NCBI GenBank assembly: GCA_023249475.1
Contig: JAHFCO010000002.1
Coordinates: 1 to 64,000, forward strand
Direction: 5' to 3'
Origin: Bacillota bacterium
GTDB lineage: Bacteria > Bacillota_I > Bacilli_A > Erysipelotrichales > Erysipelotrichaceae
Length of the DNA: 64,000 nucleotides
Shown: one piece after another, positions 16,701-25,741 of the stretch
Numbering within the stretch: the first letter of the stretch is position 1
Layout: each line of letters begins with the position of its first letter
The notes under the pieces: model-generated
Told to the model about the DNA's origin: nothing
The model's input: only the letters and a program-made list of their open reading frames with translations
Database searches by the model: none
Made by a program: the position numbers and the translations under genes

Positions 16701-17130
16701 AGACGTTAAGAACGTCGGGAAGAAGGATCAGATCGTCGACGTCGCGGACGGATACGCGCGCAACTTCCTGATCCGCAATAAACATGCGGTCGAAGTCACC
16801 AAGACCAGCCTGGGGATTCTGGATAACCAGAAACTGCAGGAAGAACTGAAAGAAAAACAGAAAATCGCGGACGCCGAGGCGCTTAAGGCGAAACTCGCCA
16901 CCGTGAAACTGGTTTTCGACGTGAAGGTCGGAGAAGGCGGCAAGGTTTTCGGATCGATCAGCACCAAGCAAATCGCGGAGACCTTACAGAAGGCCCACGG
17001 GATTTCGATCGATAAGCGGAAAATAGTGGACAACGGTCCGATCCATACCTTAGGATTAAATCAGGTAAAAATCGAGCTGCATAAGAATGTCGTCGGAGAA
17101 ATCGCCGTTCATCTCAAGGCCACGAAGTAA
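16681..17130 (+). CDS. rplI: 50S ribosomal protein bL9
   Basis: A 149-residue bL9 with the N-terminal rRNA-binding domain (MKVILLEDVKNVGKKDQIVD, then VADGYARNFLIRNK), a long connecting helix (residues 50-80) and the C-terminal domain (GKVFGSISTKQIAETL). The ATG overlaps the 3' end of gdpP, as in other Firmicutes, with GAAGAGGAA as ribosome site. Confidence 0.97.
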   Translation: MKVILLEDVKNVGKKDQIVDVADGYARNFLIRNKHAVEVTKTSLGILDNQKLQEELKEKQKIADAEALKAKLATVKLVFDVKVGEGGKVFGSISTKQIAETLQKAHGISIDKRKIVDNGPIHTLGLNQVKIELHKNVVGEIAVHLKATK

Positions 17131-17142
17131 ACGAGGTACCCC

Positions 17143-18489
17143 ATGAGTCGTCAACTCCCCAACAGCATCGAAGCCGAACAAGCGCTTTTATCAAGCATGC
17201 TTGTCTATCCCAGCGCCGTCAACATCGCCCTTGAACAGGGGATGCATGCGGACGAATTCTACGTGGAGGCGCATAAGCGTCTTTTCACCGTGATGATGGG
17301 GATGCAGGAAGAAGGGAAACCGATCGATGCGCCGGGTCTGATCAGCCGATGCAACGACCTCAACGTGTTGAGTTCGATCGGGGGCGTCGACTTCATCATG
17401 GAACTCTCCGATACGTCGGTCTCTTCCGCCAACACCAAATACTACATCGAACTGATTCAAAATAAAGCCTATCTGCGCAATCTCATCCTGACCGCGCAAA
17501 CCATCGCCGACGAAGGGTTCAATTCAGGACCGGATATCGACGAAGTCATGGACCGCGCCGAGAAGCAACTGCTCAACGTCACGCGGACGCGCCGTACGGG
17601 GGATTTCAGGGCATCGAAAGAAGTCGTAACCACCGTCGTCGACAATATCCAGAAGATGAGCACCAACCGTTCCGCGATCACCGGGACGGCGACCGGGTAT
17701 CGGGATTTGGACCGTTGCACCAACGGATTCCAAAAAGGGGACCTCATCATCCTCGCCGCCCGTCCTTCCATGGGGAAAACCGCGTTCGCCTTGAACCTGA
17801 CCATGAACGCCGCCCAGATCAACAACGAAGCGGTCGCGTTGTTTTCGCTTGAAATGCCGGCCGAACAACTCATTTCGCGTATGTTGTCGGCGAAATCGCG
17901 GATCCCGGGGCAAAAACTGCGCACCGGATACCTCGTCAACAACGAATGGAACCAACTCAACGAAGCGGCGACCGAACTCCGCATGGCGAAGATCTTCATC
18001 GACGACAGCCCGGGCGTACGGGTCGCGGAAATCTTTTCGAAGTGCCGCAAACTCCAAGCCGAACACGGCTTATGCATGATCGTCATCGACTATATCCAGT
18101 TGATCTCGGGTAGCGGAAGAAACTCCGAAAACCGTCAGCAAGAGGTTTCCGAGATTTCGCGCAGCCTGAAGTCGTTGGCGCGTGAACTCAAAGTCCCGGT
18201 CATCGCCCTTTCACAGTTATCCCGTACCGTCGAACACCGTACGGACAAACATCCGATGTTGAGCGACCTGCGTGAATCGGGCGCCTTGGAACAAGACGCC
18301 GACTTGGTCGTCTTCCTGTATCGCGATGCGTACTATAACCGTGCCGAGGATGTCCCTGAAACCGAAGAAGTCGACATCGACATCGCGAAACACCGTAACG
18401 GACCGACGCAAGTGGTCAAACTTGCATTCGAACGGTCCATCAACAGCTTCTATAACTACGCCGAAGGCGCAGGACCAAAAGGAGGGTAG
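17143..18489 (+). CDS. dnaB: replicative DNA helicase DnaB
   Basis: A 448-residue DnaB/DnaC-type hexameric helicase. The N-terminal domain (PNSIEAEQALLSSML) is followed by a linker and the RecA-like ATPase: Walker A ARPSMGKTAFAL near 207-218, Walker B MIVIDYIQL near 310, and SQLSRTVEHR containing the conserved SQLSR. No intein interrupts it. Close to rplI, with a modest ribosome site (GAGG). Confidence 0.96.
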   Translation: MSRQLPNSIEAEQALLSSMLVYPSAVNIALEQGMHADEFYVEAHKRLFTVMMGMQEEGKPIDAPGLISRCNDLNVLSSIGGVDFIMELSDTSVSSANTKYYIELIQNKAYLRNLILTAQTIADEGFNSGPDIDEVMDRAEKQLLNVTRTRRTGDFRASKEVVTTVVDNIQKMSTNRSAITGTATGYRDLDRCTNGFQKGDLIILAARPSMGKTAFALNLTMNAAQINNEAVALFSLEMPAEQLISRMLSAKSRIPGQKLRTGYLVNNEWNQLNEAATELRMAKIFIDDSPGVRVAEIFSKCRKLQAEHGLCMIVIDYIQLISGSGRNSENRQQEVSEISRSLKSLARELKVPVIALSQLSRTVEHRTDKHPMLSDLRESGALEQDADLVVFLYRDAYYNRAEDVPETEEVDIDIAKHRNGPTQVVKLAFERSINSFYNYAEGAGPKGG

Positions 18490-18491
18490 AC

Positions 18492-19979
18492 ATGAAGAAA
18501 ATACTTCCCGTTCTTTTGGCACTCGCGTTGAGCCTGGCGGTCGTCTCGTTATCCAAAAACTTTGAAACCCCCGCCTTGGATCCCGATGTCAACGCGTTCA
18601 CGGAAACGTCGATCATTCCCCAAGCGGTCGATACGGTTGTGGGAAGCCCGACGACCATTTCGAAAGTATACGTGAAGAACGAGTTGATCGGCGTCATCAC
18701 CGATGCGACGAAACTGGAAAGCCTGCTAAAGGAAGTTTACAAAGAAAGCTATGAAGCCTATTTCCCCAACACGAACATCGGATTGGGCGAGGACGTGGTC
18801 ATCACCACCGAGCAAAGCTACGTCCAATACGAAAACAAGGACGCGGAGATTCTAGCGTACCTGAAAGAGAAAGATTTGTTTTCCGTCGAAGTCAACAAGA
18901 TCGAGTTCTCCAACGGGGCGATCATCTATGTGAAAAACCTGGAGGACTTCGAAGCCGCCAAGGAACAATACCTGTTGAACTTCATTTCCAAAGAAGCGTT
19001 GGACCTCATCAAAAACAAGAAACTGCCGGCGGAACTCAAAACCTACGGATACCGTGAAACCGGGATTTCGGTCGTTGAAACGACGACGGCGACCAAAGGG
19101 TTGGCGCCGAAATCCGACATCCTCATGGATAAGAACGCCATCGTCTACTTCCTGAGTTATGGATACGGGGTGGAAAAGAAATACTATACAGTCCAACCCT
19201 ACGATACGATCGAAGGGGTGGGATCACTGAACGGACTGAGCGCCCAGCAAGTCGTGACGATCAACGCCGAAGTGTTGAAATCGACCGAACAAATCCTGCA
19301 AGCCGGGATGAAACTGAACGTCACCTATTTCCAATCGCCGATCAACGTCATCGTCAATCACGAACGTCTGGTGCGTGAAACCGTCTATCCGAAACCCACG
19401 AAATACGTTACGGACAACACCCTGCGCGAAGGCCTGCGCGTCGTGCAGACCAACGATCAAAACGGCTACGCCAACGTCAAATACAAGGAAGTCTATGTGA
19501 ACGGCGAGTTGGCCGGATATGAAAAGATCTCTTCCGTCATCATCAAACAGCCCGTGCAGGAAGTCATCCGGGTCGGGACCAAAGTCATCCCGGGCATCGG
19601 GAGCGGCAAGTTCAGATGGCCCGTCGACAATCCCCGCATATCCTGCCGTTGGCTATGTTATACGGGGCATTACGCAATCGACATCGTCAACGTCTATAAC
19701 CGCTACGGGTACATCTATGCCGCCGACCGCGGGGTCGTCAAGGATCGCGGCTGGCATTACCTGGCAGGCTACTTCATCATCATCAACCATAACAACGGAT
19801 ACTGGACGAAATACAACCATTTATCCAGCCCGGCCTATTTCCCGGTCGGCGTCGCCGTTGAAAAAGGGGAAGTCATCGGTCGAATCGGTACCACGGGAAA
19901 GACAACAGGTCCGCACGTCCACTTTGAAATCTGGGTCGATGGAACGCGGAAGAATCCGTGCAAATGGCTCGGGTGCTAA
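18492..19979 (+). CDS. M23 peptidase with LysM-like and G5 regions
   Basis: A 495-residue exported murein-type endopeptidase. An N-terminal signal or anchor (ILPVLLALALSLAVVSL) is followed by a helical region, a LysM-like segment near 235-275 (YYTVQPYDTIEGV), a G5-like domain near 290-365 (ERLVRETVYPKPT) and the M23/LytM domain. The zinc set is complete: H393 and D397 (GHYAIDIV), and H475-x-H477 (HVHFE). It should cleave peptidoglycan cross-links, or act on related substrates, at the cell surface. It starts two bases after dnaB, probably in the same transcript as walJ. Confidence 0.88.
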   Translation: MKKILPVLLALALSLAVVSLSKNFETPALDPDVNAFTETSIIPQAVDTVVGSPTTISKVYVKNELIGVITDATKLESLLKEVYKESYEAYFPNTNIGLGEDVVITTEQSYVQYENKDAEILAYLKEKDLFSVEVNKIEFSNGAIIYVKNLEDFEAAKEQYLLNFISKEALDLIKNKKLPAELKTYGYRETGISVVETTTATKGLAPKSDILMDKNAIVYFLSYGYGVEKKYYTVQPYDTIEGVGSLNGLSAQQVVTINAEVLKSTEQILQAGMKLNVTYFQSPINVIVNHERLVRETVYPKPTKYVTDNTLREGLRVVQTNDQNGYANVKYKEVYVNGELAGYEKISSVIIKQPVQEVIRVGTKVIPGIGSGKFRWPVDNPRISCRWLCYTGHYAIDIVNVYNRYGYIYAADRGVVKDRGWHYLAGYFIIINHNNGYWTKYNHLSSPAYFPVGVAVEKGEVIGRIGTTGKTTGPHVHFEIWVDGTRKNPCKWLGC

Positions 19980-19980
19980 G

Positions 19981-20727
19981 ATGAGATATCATTTGTTGGC
20001 AAGCGGATCCAGAGGAAACTGTTGCATCATTCAAGCCGGGGACACCCGGCTTGTTATTGATTGCGGAACGACCCAAAAGCATCTGACACACAGTTTTCAC
20101 AATCTAGGGATAGACTATAACAAGGTCGATGCCGTGTTGATCACACACAGCCACAGCGACCATGTCAGCGCATTGAAAATGTTCAGTAAACACCCGGTGT
20201 ATACGCCCTTCGTCATCGATGCGCGACCGGATGCGATCCGAATCACCCCCTACGAACCCTTTATCGTGGGAGAGGTTTCGATCCTTCCCGTCCCCCTTTC
20301 CCATGACTCGGGATTGACCTTGGGCTACGTCCTGCGCCATGACGGGGAAACCCTGGTGTATGTCACCGACACGGGCTATGTGCGCGAGCATGATTTCACA
20401 CACTTCGAGAATGCGGATTATTATATCTTCGAAAGCAACCACGATCCGGAGATGCTGATGAAAACCAGCCGTCCGATCTTCACCAAGAAACGCATCCTTT
20501 CGGACAGCGGCCATCTCTGCAACGAAGACAGCGCCAACGTCCTCAGTAAACTGATCGGCCCTTCCACCACGGAAATCGTGTTGGCCCACCTCAGTCAGGA
20601 AGCCAACGACGAGTTCCTCGCGTATTCCACCCACGCCAGGATTTTGGCACAGAACCACCCTTCACGCATTCAAACCTTGACGCTACGTTGCGCCAGACAA
20701 TATGAAACCTTATCAGGAGGAAAATAA
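19981..20727 (+). CDS. walJ: metallo-beta-lactamase-fold protein WalJ (YycJ)
   Basis: A 248-residue MBL-fold hydrolase. The start MRYHLLASGSRGNCCIIQ and the metal motif THSHSDHVSAL match WalJ/YycJ, which in Bacilli sits with htrA and rlmH at the end of the walRK operon and affects DNA repair and cell-wall regulation. The ATG at 19981 follows the previous stop by one base; a longer in-frame reading upstream only overlaps the peptidase gene and is rejected. The walRK two-component genes are not in this window. Confidence 0.9.
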   Translation: MRYHLLASGSRGNCCIIQAGDTRLVIDCGTTQKHLTHSFHNLGIDYNKVDAVLITHSHSDHVSALKMFSKHPVYTPFVIDARPDAIRITPYEPFIVGEVSILPVPLSHDSGLTLGYVLRHDGETLVYVTDTGYVREHDFTHFENADYYIFESNHDPEMLMKTSRPIFTKKRILSDSGHLCNEDSANVLSKLIGPSTTEIVLAHLSQEANDEFLAYSTHARILAQNHPSRIQTLTLRCARQYETLSGGK

Positions 20728-21807
20728 ATGAAAAAATGGGTAGGCGTCCTCATCGCTGCGTTGGTCGTCTGGAACAGTATCCTCACGATCCAACTCTCTC
20801 AGTTTCAAACACAATTAGAAGAAAAAACCACGGAGACGAAAATCATCAACAAGGTCGTCACCGATTTCACGACGGACGTTACGAAGGTCGTCGAGAAATC
20901 CCTCGACAAAGTCGTCGGTGTTTCCGCGCTCTACAACGGGGAAGTGTTTTCCACGGGAAGCGGAGCCATCTACGATGTCGAAGGGTCCAAAGCCTACATC
21001 ATCACCAACAACCATGTCATCGAAGACGCGACCAGCCTGACGGTCACGTTCGCCAACGGGGAGAAACTGGACGCGAAAGCCTTGGGTTCGGACCTCTACA
21101 CCGATCTCGCGTTGCTTGAAGTCGACATCGACTTCACGATCACCCCCTTCAGTCTTGGCGATTCCGCCTTGATCAAGGTCGGGGAAAATGTGTTGGCGAT
21201 CGGCAGCCCCCTGGGGTTGGATTTCCAAGGCTCGGTCACCATGGGGATCATTTCCGGCGTGGACCGGATCGTTCCGGTCGACCTCAACAGCGACGGATTC
21301 GACGATTGGGACAGTCTCGTCCTGCAAACCGACGCCGCGATCAACCCGGGGAACTCCGGCGGACCGCTCATCAACATGGCGGGCGAGCTGGTCGGGATCA
21401 CCTCGATGAAGATCGTCTATGAAGAAGTCGAAGGCATGGGGTTCGCGATTCCGATTAACGAAATCATCCCCATCATCGAGCAGCTTAGGGCGAACGGCAA
21501 GGTCATCCGACCCGTCCTCGGAATCTCAGCCGTCGGTATCGACGAGCTCAGCAACTATCAGAAGAGTTTTTACGGGATCCAACTCGACCTCGACAAAGGT
21601 CTCTATATCACGTCGATCACGTTCAGCGGGCCGGCCGGTTCCGCAGGCATCAAGAAAGGCGACATCATCCTTGCGTTCGACGGTGTCGAAATCACCACGT
21701 TCAAGCAATTCAGAAAACTGCTTTACGCCAAGAAGGTCGGGGACCCGGTCGTCATCCGCTACCTGCGCGACGAGAAGGAAACCGAAGTCACCGTGACGTT
21801 GAAATGA
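20728..21807 (+). CDS. htrA: HtrA/DegP-like serine protease
   Basis: A 359-residue membrane-anchored protease. One N-terminal helix (VGVLIAALVVWNSILTI), then a trypsin-like domain with an intact triad H96 (TNNHVIED), D126 (TDLALLEVD) and S210 (NPGNSGGPL), and one PDZ domain from about 265 (GISAVGIDE, later AGIKKGDIILAFDG). It degrades or refolds damaged exported proteins. AGGAGG lies 8 bases before the ATG, directly after walJ; its end overlaps rlmH (ATGA). Confidence 0.95.
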   Translation: MKKWVGVLIAALVVWNSILTIQLSQFQTQLEEKTTETKIINKVVTDFTTDVTKVVEKSLDKVVGVSALYNGEVFSTGSGAIYDVEGSKAYIITNNHVIEDATSLTVTFANGEKLDAKALGSDLYTDLALLEVDIDFTITPFSLGDSALIKVGENVLAIGSPLGLDFQGSVTMGIISGVDRIVPVDLNSDGFDDWDSLVLQTDAAINPGNSGGPLINMAGELVGITSMKIVYEEVEGMGFAIPINEIIPIIEQLRANGKVIRPVLGISAVGIDELSNYQKSFYGIQLDLDKGLYITSITFSGPAGSAGIKKGDIILAFDGVEITTFKQFRKLLYAKKVGDPVVIRYLRDEKETEVTVTLK

Positions 21808-22274
21808 TCAAACTCATCGCCGTCGGCAAGATCAAGGAAAAAGCGCTGGCGGAGCTGATCCAGGACTATCAAAAACGGATTCAGCCTTACCATAAGATCC
21901 TGATCGAGGAAATCGCCGACGAACCGACCTCCGACGACCTTGCCTCCCAAAAGGCCGGGATGGTCAAGGAAGGGGAAAGGATCTTGGAGAGGATCAAACC
22001 GGAAGACCAGGTCATCCTCTTGGACCTGCATGGCGACATTTACGATTCGCTTTCCTTCGCAAAACAAATGGAAGAACACTTCACTTATTCCCCGAAACCG
22101 CTGGTCTTTGTGATCGGTGGATCGATGGGGGTGTGCGATGCGGTGCGACAGCGCGCCAACAAGCGATGGAAACTCTCCGATTGCACGTTCCCGCATCAGA
22201 TCGTCCGGCTTCTCGTCTTGGAACAACTCTTCCGATCCTTTAAAATCAACCGCAATCAAACCTACCACAAATGA
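21804..22274 (+). CDS. rlmH: 23S rRNA (pseudouridine1915-N3)-methyltransferase
   Basis: A 156-residue SPOUT methyltransferase that modifies helix 69 of 23S rRNA. Features: MIKLIAVGKIKEKAL start, LDLHGDIYDSL, FVIGGSMGVCDAV (SAM-binding knot) and the C-terminal PHQIVRLLVLEQLFRSFKI with NRNQTYHK. Translationally coupled to htrA. Confidence 0.97.
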   Translation: MIKLIAVGKIKEKALAELIQDYQKRIQPYHKILIEEIADEPTSDDLASQKAGMVKEGERILERIKPEDQVILLDLHGDIYDSLSFAKQMEEHFTYSPKPLVFVIGGSMGVCDAVRQRANKRWKLSDCTFPHQIVRLLVLEQLFRSFKINRNQTYHK

Positions 22275-22302
22275 CGATGAGCAATTCATCATCATTTGTT
22301 TT
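22268..22302 (+). terminator. Rho-independent terminator after rlmH
   Basis: CAAATGA-c-GATGA / TCATC-a-TCATTTG with a five-base loop and TTTT; the stem overlaps the rlmH stop codon. Confidence 0.75.
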
Positions 22303-22325
22303 ATAATATGGGAAAGAGGTGACCC

Positions 22326-22889
22326 ATGAAATTCCACATACAAGCAAACACCGCGGATACGATGGATGACTTTTTGGAATTCTTCGAGCATCGCGCCTTC
22401 CGCGACAATCCCCAATGGGCGGGATGTTACTGCCTTTATCCGCATTACAACGACAAAGAATGGGAAGCGGCGAATCCGAAAGACAATAAGATGCAAGCCA
22501 TGGTGATGCTGGCGGACGGACATCTACCGGGATATCTCGGCTATCTCAACGGATCGGTCATCGCCTGGATGGCGGTCGGGAAGCGCAAGCAGTTCAAGCG
22601 TTTCGCCGAACCTCTCGCCAACGACGAAGACGAGACGAAGAAACTCTACTCGATCACATGCATCACCATCGATCCGGACTATCGCAACCAAGGCATCGCG
22701 ACCGCGATGCTTGAGCGGGTCTTGGCCGATTTGACGATGCAAGGCGTCGACTTGGTCGAAGCCTATCCCATGGACCAGGAAGGATCCAACGCCCATCAAC
22801 ACCGAGGTCCGTTGAGCCTCTACCTCCATGCCGGATTCACAATCGTCGAGAAAGTCGGTGCCTTCTGCCGGGTCAGGAAAACCCTGTGA
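22326..22889 (+). CDS. GNAT-family N-acetyltransferase
   Basis: A 187-residue protein with a C-terminal GNAT core: ITCITIDPDYRNQGIATAMLE holds the acetyl-CoA pyrophosphate loop (RNQGIA), and LYLHAGFTIVEKVG the last strands. The N-terminal half contains WAGCYCLYPHYN, typical of a GNAT subfamily in Firmicutes whose substrate is unknown. AAAGAGGTG precedes the ATG. It overlaps the next gene by four bases. Confidence 0.82.
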   Translation: MKFHIQANTADTMDDFLEFFEHRAFRDNPQWAGCYCLYPHYNDKEWEAANPKDNKMQAMVMLADGHLPGYLGYLNGSVIAWMAVGKRKQFKRFAEPLANDEDETKKLYSITCITIDPDYRNQGIATAMLERVLADLTMQGVDLVEAYPMDQEGSNAHQHRGPLSLYLHAGFTIVEKVGAFCRVRKTL

Positions 22890-23542
22890 TTACGAAACTC
22901 TCCGAAGGGATCTACGCGCGCAAGATCATCGTATCCGGTGAACCTTGGCCGCTGACCACCTACCTTTGGATCACGAAACACCACAATCTCTATCTGGATG
23001 CCGGGTTGGGTGAAAACGCCCTCCTCGAGCTTTCCGAATATGCCGATCCTTCGAAGAAAAATACATTGATTTATTCGCATTATCATTTCGACCATGTTTG
23101 GGGAGGAAACGCGCTGAAAGACGCAGACATCCTTGCGCACCGCCGTTTCCTCGACCATCAGACCCATCTTGAAAAAGACAGAGTCGATCTCATCCGCTTC
23201 GCCGAAGGGAAGAACGGGATCGCACTGCCGACGCGATACATCGACGAGGATGTGGACTTCGACGACGACCTGCGCATTCTCTATGCCCCGGGTCATACCG
23301 ACGACGGGTTGATGGTCTATCACAAAACCCTGCACATCCTCTTCATGGGGGATGTGGCCGCGGACGAAGGAAGGGACTTGCCCGAATTGGCCGGGTCCGT
23401 CGATACGTACCTCGCCACGCTGAAAAAACTGGAAGGATTGCAGATCAGGCAAATCCTCTGTTCCCACCGCGACCCCGAAGACGCGAACTATCTGAACATT
23501 CTGAAGGAAAACGCTTACATTCTGCGAAAAAATTGTCAATAA
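22886..23542 (+). CDS. metallo-beta-lactamase-fold hydrolase
   Basis: A 218-residue MBL-fold protein with the zinc motif SHYHFDHVWGG (HxHxDH), the second-site GHTDDGLMV and the aspartate strand LFMGDVAADEG. It could be a thioesterase- or glyoxalase-like hydrolase; the substrate is not evident. Translation starts at a GTG overlapping the preceding stop (GTGA), so it is coupled to the acetyltransferase. Confidence 0.82.
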   Translation: MITKLSEGIYARKIIVSGEPWPLTTYLWITKHHNLYLDAGLGENALLELSEYADPSKKNTLIYSHYHFDHVWGGNALKDADILAHRRFLDHQTHLEKDRVDLIRFAEGKNGIALPTRYIDEDVDFDDDLRILYAPGHTDDGLMVYHKTLHILFMGDVAADEGRDLPELAGSVDTYLATLKKLEGLQIRQILCSHRDPEDANYLNILKENAYILRKNCQ

Positions 23543-23568
23543 GACGCCTTGAAATGCCGATAGACTTG

Positions 23569-23597
23569 TTGTAATTGCGAAAAAAATGGGTTAGAAT
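23569..23597 (+). promoter_or_regulatory. promoter of ptsH
   Basis: TTGTAA (23569-23574) and TAGAAT (23592-23597) with a 17-base spacer, 28 bases before the ptsH start. Confidence 0.55.
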
Positions 23598-23624
23598 GAT
23601 AACAGAAAGCAGGAGGGTAAATCG

Positions 23625-23891
23625 ATGAAACAAATTACCGTATTAATCGTTGATCCGGTCGGTCTGCATGCCCGTCCGGCGACCGTAGCCGTCAACGCAG
23701 CCAGCAAGTTCAAATGTGAAGTGAAAGTATCCTTCAAAGGACGCTCGGTCAATATGAAATCGATTATGGGTGTCATGTCTTTGGGTATTCCGACGCAATC
23801 CGAAGTTACGATTTCGTGCGAAGGCGACGACGAAGAAGTGGCGATCACGACCATCGAAGAAGTATTGCGTACGCAAAAGGTTATCGCGTAA
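23625..23891 (+). CDS. ptsH: phosphocarrier protein HPr
   Basis: An 88-residue HPr. The phosphorylated histidine is in GLHARPATVA, and the regulatory serine region is VNMKSIMGVMSLGI, as in Gram-positive HPr targeted by HPr kinase. It passes phosphate in the PTS and, as HPr-Ser-P, acts as CcpA corepressor; several cre-like sites later in the window fit this. GGAGGG lies 8 bases upstream. ptsI is not adjacent: the gene is monocistronic with its own terminator. Confidence 0.95.
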   Translation: MKQITVLIVDPVGLHARPATVAVNAASKFKCEVKVSFKGRSVNMKSIMGVMSLGIPTQSEVTISCEGDDEEVAITTIEEVLRTQKVIA

Positions 23892-23906
23892 CAGAATCAC
23901 ATAAAT

Positions 23907-23930
23907 AGAAGATGGTCTCATCTTCTTTTT
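23907..23930 (+). terminator. Rho-independent terminator after ptsH
   Basis: AGAAGATG / CATCTTCT with a GTCT loop and TTTT. Confidence 0.85.
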
Positions 23931-23950
23931 ATTATACGGAGGAAGAAATC

Positions 23951-25639
23951 ATGATCGAACAACGTATCGCACATTGGAAATCTTTTGAGCGCCTTGATCC
24001 TTTACTGCGCAGTGAACTCGAAGGATACACCCCCACCCAACTACAGGATGCTTTCTACACCAGCCTCGAATTCGGTACGGCCGGGATGCGCGGATTACTC
24101 GGCGCAGGCCCCAACCGGATGAATCTCTATACGATCCGCAAGGCGAACGTCGCATTCGCCAAGTATCTTCTTCAATATCCCGATGCCAAGGAACGTGGCG
24201 TCGCCATCGCCTATGACAACCGCTGGATGTCCAAGGAATTCTCCGTGGAATCCGCCCGCGTGTTGGCGATGTTCGGCATCCCCTCGTTCGTCTTCACATC
24301 GTTGCGTCCGACCCCGGAACTTTCGTTCGCCGTCCGTCACCTTCATTGCATCGGCGGGATCGTCGTCACCGCGTCCCACAACCCCAAAGAATACAACGGA
24401 TACAAGGTCTACGATGAGAAGGGATGTCAATTGATCCCTTACCAAATCGACCAGGTCATCGCCGAAATCAACAAGATCGAAGACGAGTTGTCGATCGAGG
24501 TTTCACTCACCCCCAAACAAGAGAAATTGATCCGTTGGATCGACGACGAGGTCGACAAACCCTATGAAAAACGGGTTCTGGCGATCCAGAACCGTCCCGA
24601 ACAAGATAAGTCCTCCACCAAGATCATCTTTACGCCGCAACATGGCACGGCCTATCATCCGGTCATGAACGTCCTGACCAAAGCCGGGTATCATGTCATC
24701 CCCGTCTTGGAACAGTGCACCCCCGACCCTGAATTCCCCAACACGAAAACGCCCAATCCCGAAGAGAAGGCGGCCTATGACAGAGCCATCGACGTCATGA
24801 AGGAACATCTGGCGGACGCGGCGTTGTCCACCGACCCGGACGCGGACCGCGTGGGCGTCGTCGTCGTGCATCACGGCGAGTACCGCTTGTTGACGGGCAA
24901 CCAAACCGGTTCGATCCTGTTGGACTATGTTTTCTCCACCAAGAATGAAAAGGGCACCATGCCTTCAAACCCGGTCATCTTCAATACCGTCGTCACGTCC
25001 GACCTTGGCGAAAAGGTCGCGACTTCCTATGGCGTCGAAACCGAAAAGACACTGACCGGATTCAAGTTCATCGGCGAGAAGATCGCGAAATATGAAGTGA
25101 CGCATGAAAAGAACTTCGTCTTCGGCTATGAGGAAAGCTACGGTTATCTGGTCGAACCCTTCGTCCGTGATAAGGATGCCATCCAAAGCTGTCTTTTGTT
25201 GAGTGAAGCCATCACCTATTACAAGAACCAGGGCAAGACCCTTGTCGATGTGTTGGAAGACCTCTATCGCAAGTTCGGATGGTATCTTGAAGACCAGGTT
25301 TCCCTCTCCCTCAAAGGGGAAGAAGGGTCCAAACGCATCAAACAGATCATGACGCATTTCCAAACCACGGAAATCCCTTCGTTCGCCGGCATCAGGATCG
25401 TCGCAAAGGAAGACTACCGCAGACTGGAACGCATCGACAACGGCGTCGTCAGTACGCTTGATTATCCCCCGAGCGACGTCATCAAGTATTTCCTGGAAGA
25501 CGGAAGCTGGATCGCGATCCGTCCTTCCGGAACCGAACCCAAATGCAAGTTCTACTATTGCGTGACGGATGTTTCCAAAGAAGCTTCCCTTGCGAAATTC
25601 GAACGGCTGAAACAAGCGGTCGCCAAAGAAATCGAATGA
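23951..25639 (+). CDS. pgcA: phosphoglucomutase/phosphomannomutase (alpha-PGM family)
   Basis: A 562-residue alpha-D-phosphohexomutase that interconverts glucose-1-P and glucose-6-P, linking glycogen phosphorylase (encoded downstream) to glycolysis. The active serine is in VVTASHNPKEYNGYK, the metal loop is STDPDADRVGVV, the sugar loop FGYEESYGYL, and the phosphate-binding loop IRPSGTEPK. An N-terminal stretch FGTAGMRG is typical of the PgcA branch. The ATG at 23951 has GGAGGAAG 7-8 bases upstream; extra in-frame codons before it lie in the ptsH terminator and are rejected. Confidence 0.93.
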   Translation: MIEQRIAHWKSFERLDPLLRSELEGYTPTQLQDAFYTSLEFGTAGMRGLLGAGPNRMNLYTIRKANVAFAKYLLQYPDAKERGVAIAYDNRWMSKEFSVESARVLAMFGIPSFVFTSLRPTPELSFAVRHLHCIGGIVVTASHNPKEYNGYKVYDEKGCQLIPYQIDQVIAEINKIEDELSIEVSLTPKQEKLIRWIDDEVDKPYEKRVLAIQNRPEQDKSSTKIIFTPQHGTAYHPVMNVLTKAGYHVIPVLEQCTPDPEFPNTKTPNPEEKAAYDRAIDVMKEHLADAALSTDPDADRVGVVVVHHGEYRLLTGNQTGSILLDYVFSTKNEKGTMPSNPVIFNTVVTSDLGEKVATSYGVETEKTLTGFKFIGEKIAKYEVTHEKNFVFGYEESYGYLVEPFVRDKDAIQSCLLLSEAITYYKNQGKTLVDVLEDLYRKFGWYLEDQVSLSLKGEEGSKRIKQIMTHFQTTEIPSFAGIRIVAKEDYRRLERIDNGVVSTLDYPPSDVIKYFLEDGSWIAIRPSGTEPKCKFYYCVTDVSKEASLAKFERLKQAVAKEIE

Positions 25640-25644
25640 ACGAG

Positions 25645-25668
25645 ACTCCCGAAAGGGGGTTTTGTTTC
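25645..25668 (+). terminator. probable terminator after pgcA
   Basis: ACTCCC / GGGGGT stem (one wobble pair) with a GAAA loop followed by TTTGTTT. Confidence 0.6.
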
Positions 25669-25708
25669 AATAAAATTCATTGGAATGACGACTCGTCGCG
25701 CATCATCG

Positions 25709-25717
25709 TGGTATAAT
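25709..25717 (+). promoter_or_regulatory. extended -10 promoter of the diguanylate cyclase gene
   Basis: TGGTATAAT (TGn plus consensus -10) 25 bases before the GTG start; no good -35 box is seen. Confidence 0.45.
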
Positions 25718-25741
25718 CAAACCTGAAAGGTGGGTGTACCG

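Noticed and set aside
19519-19980. 154-codon upstream extension of walJ
   Set aside because: Overlaps the M23 peptidase in another frame, and WalJ homologues start at MRYHLLASGS.
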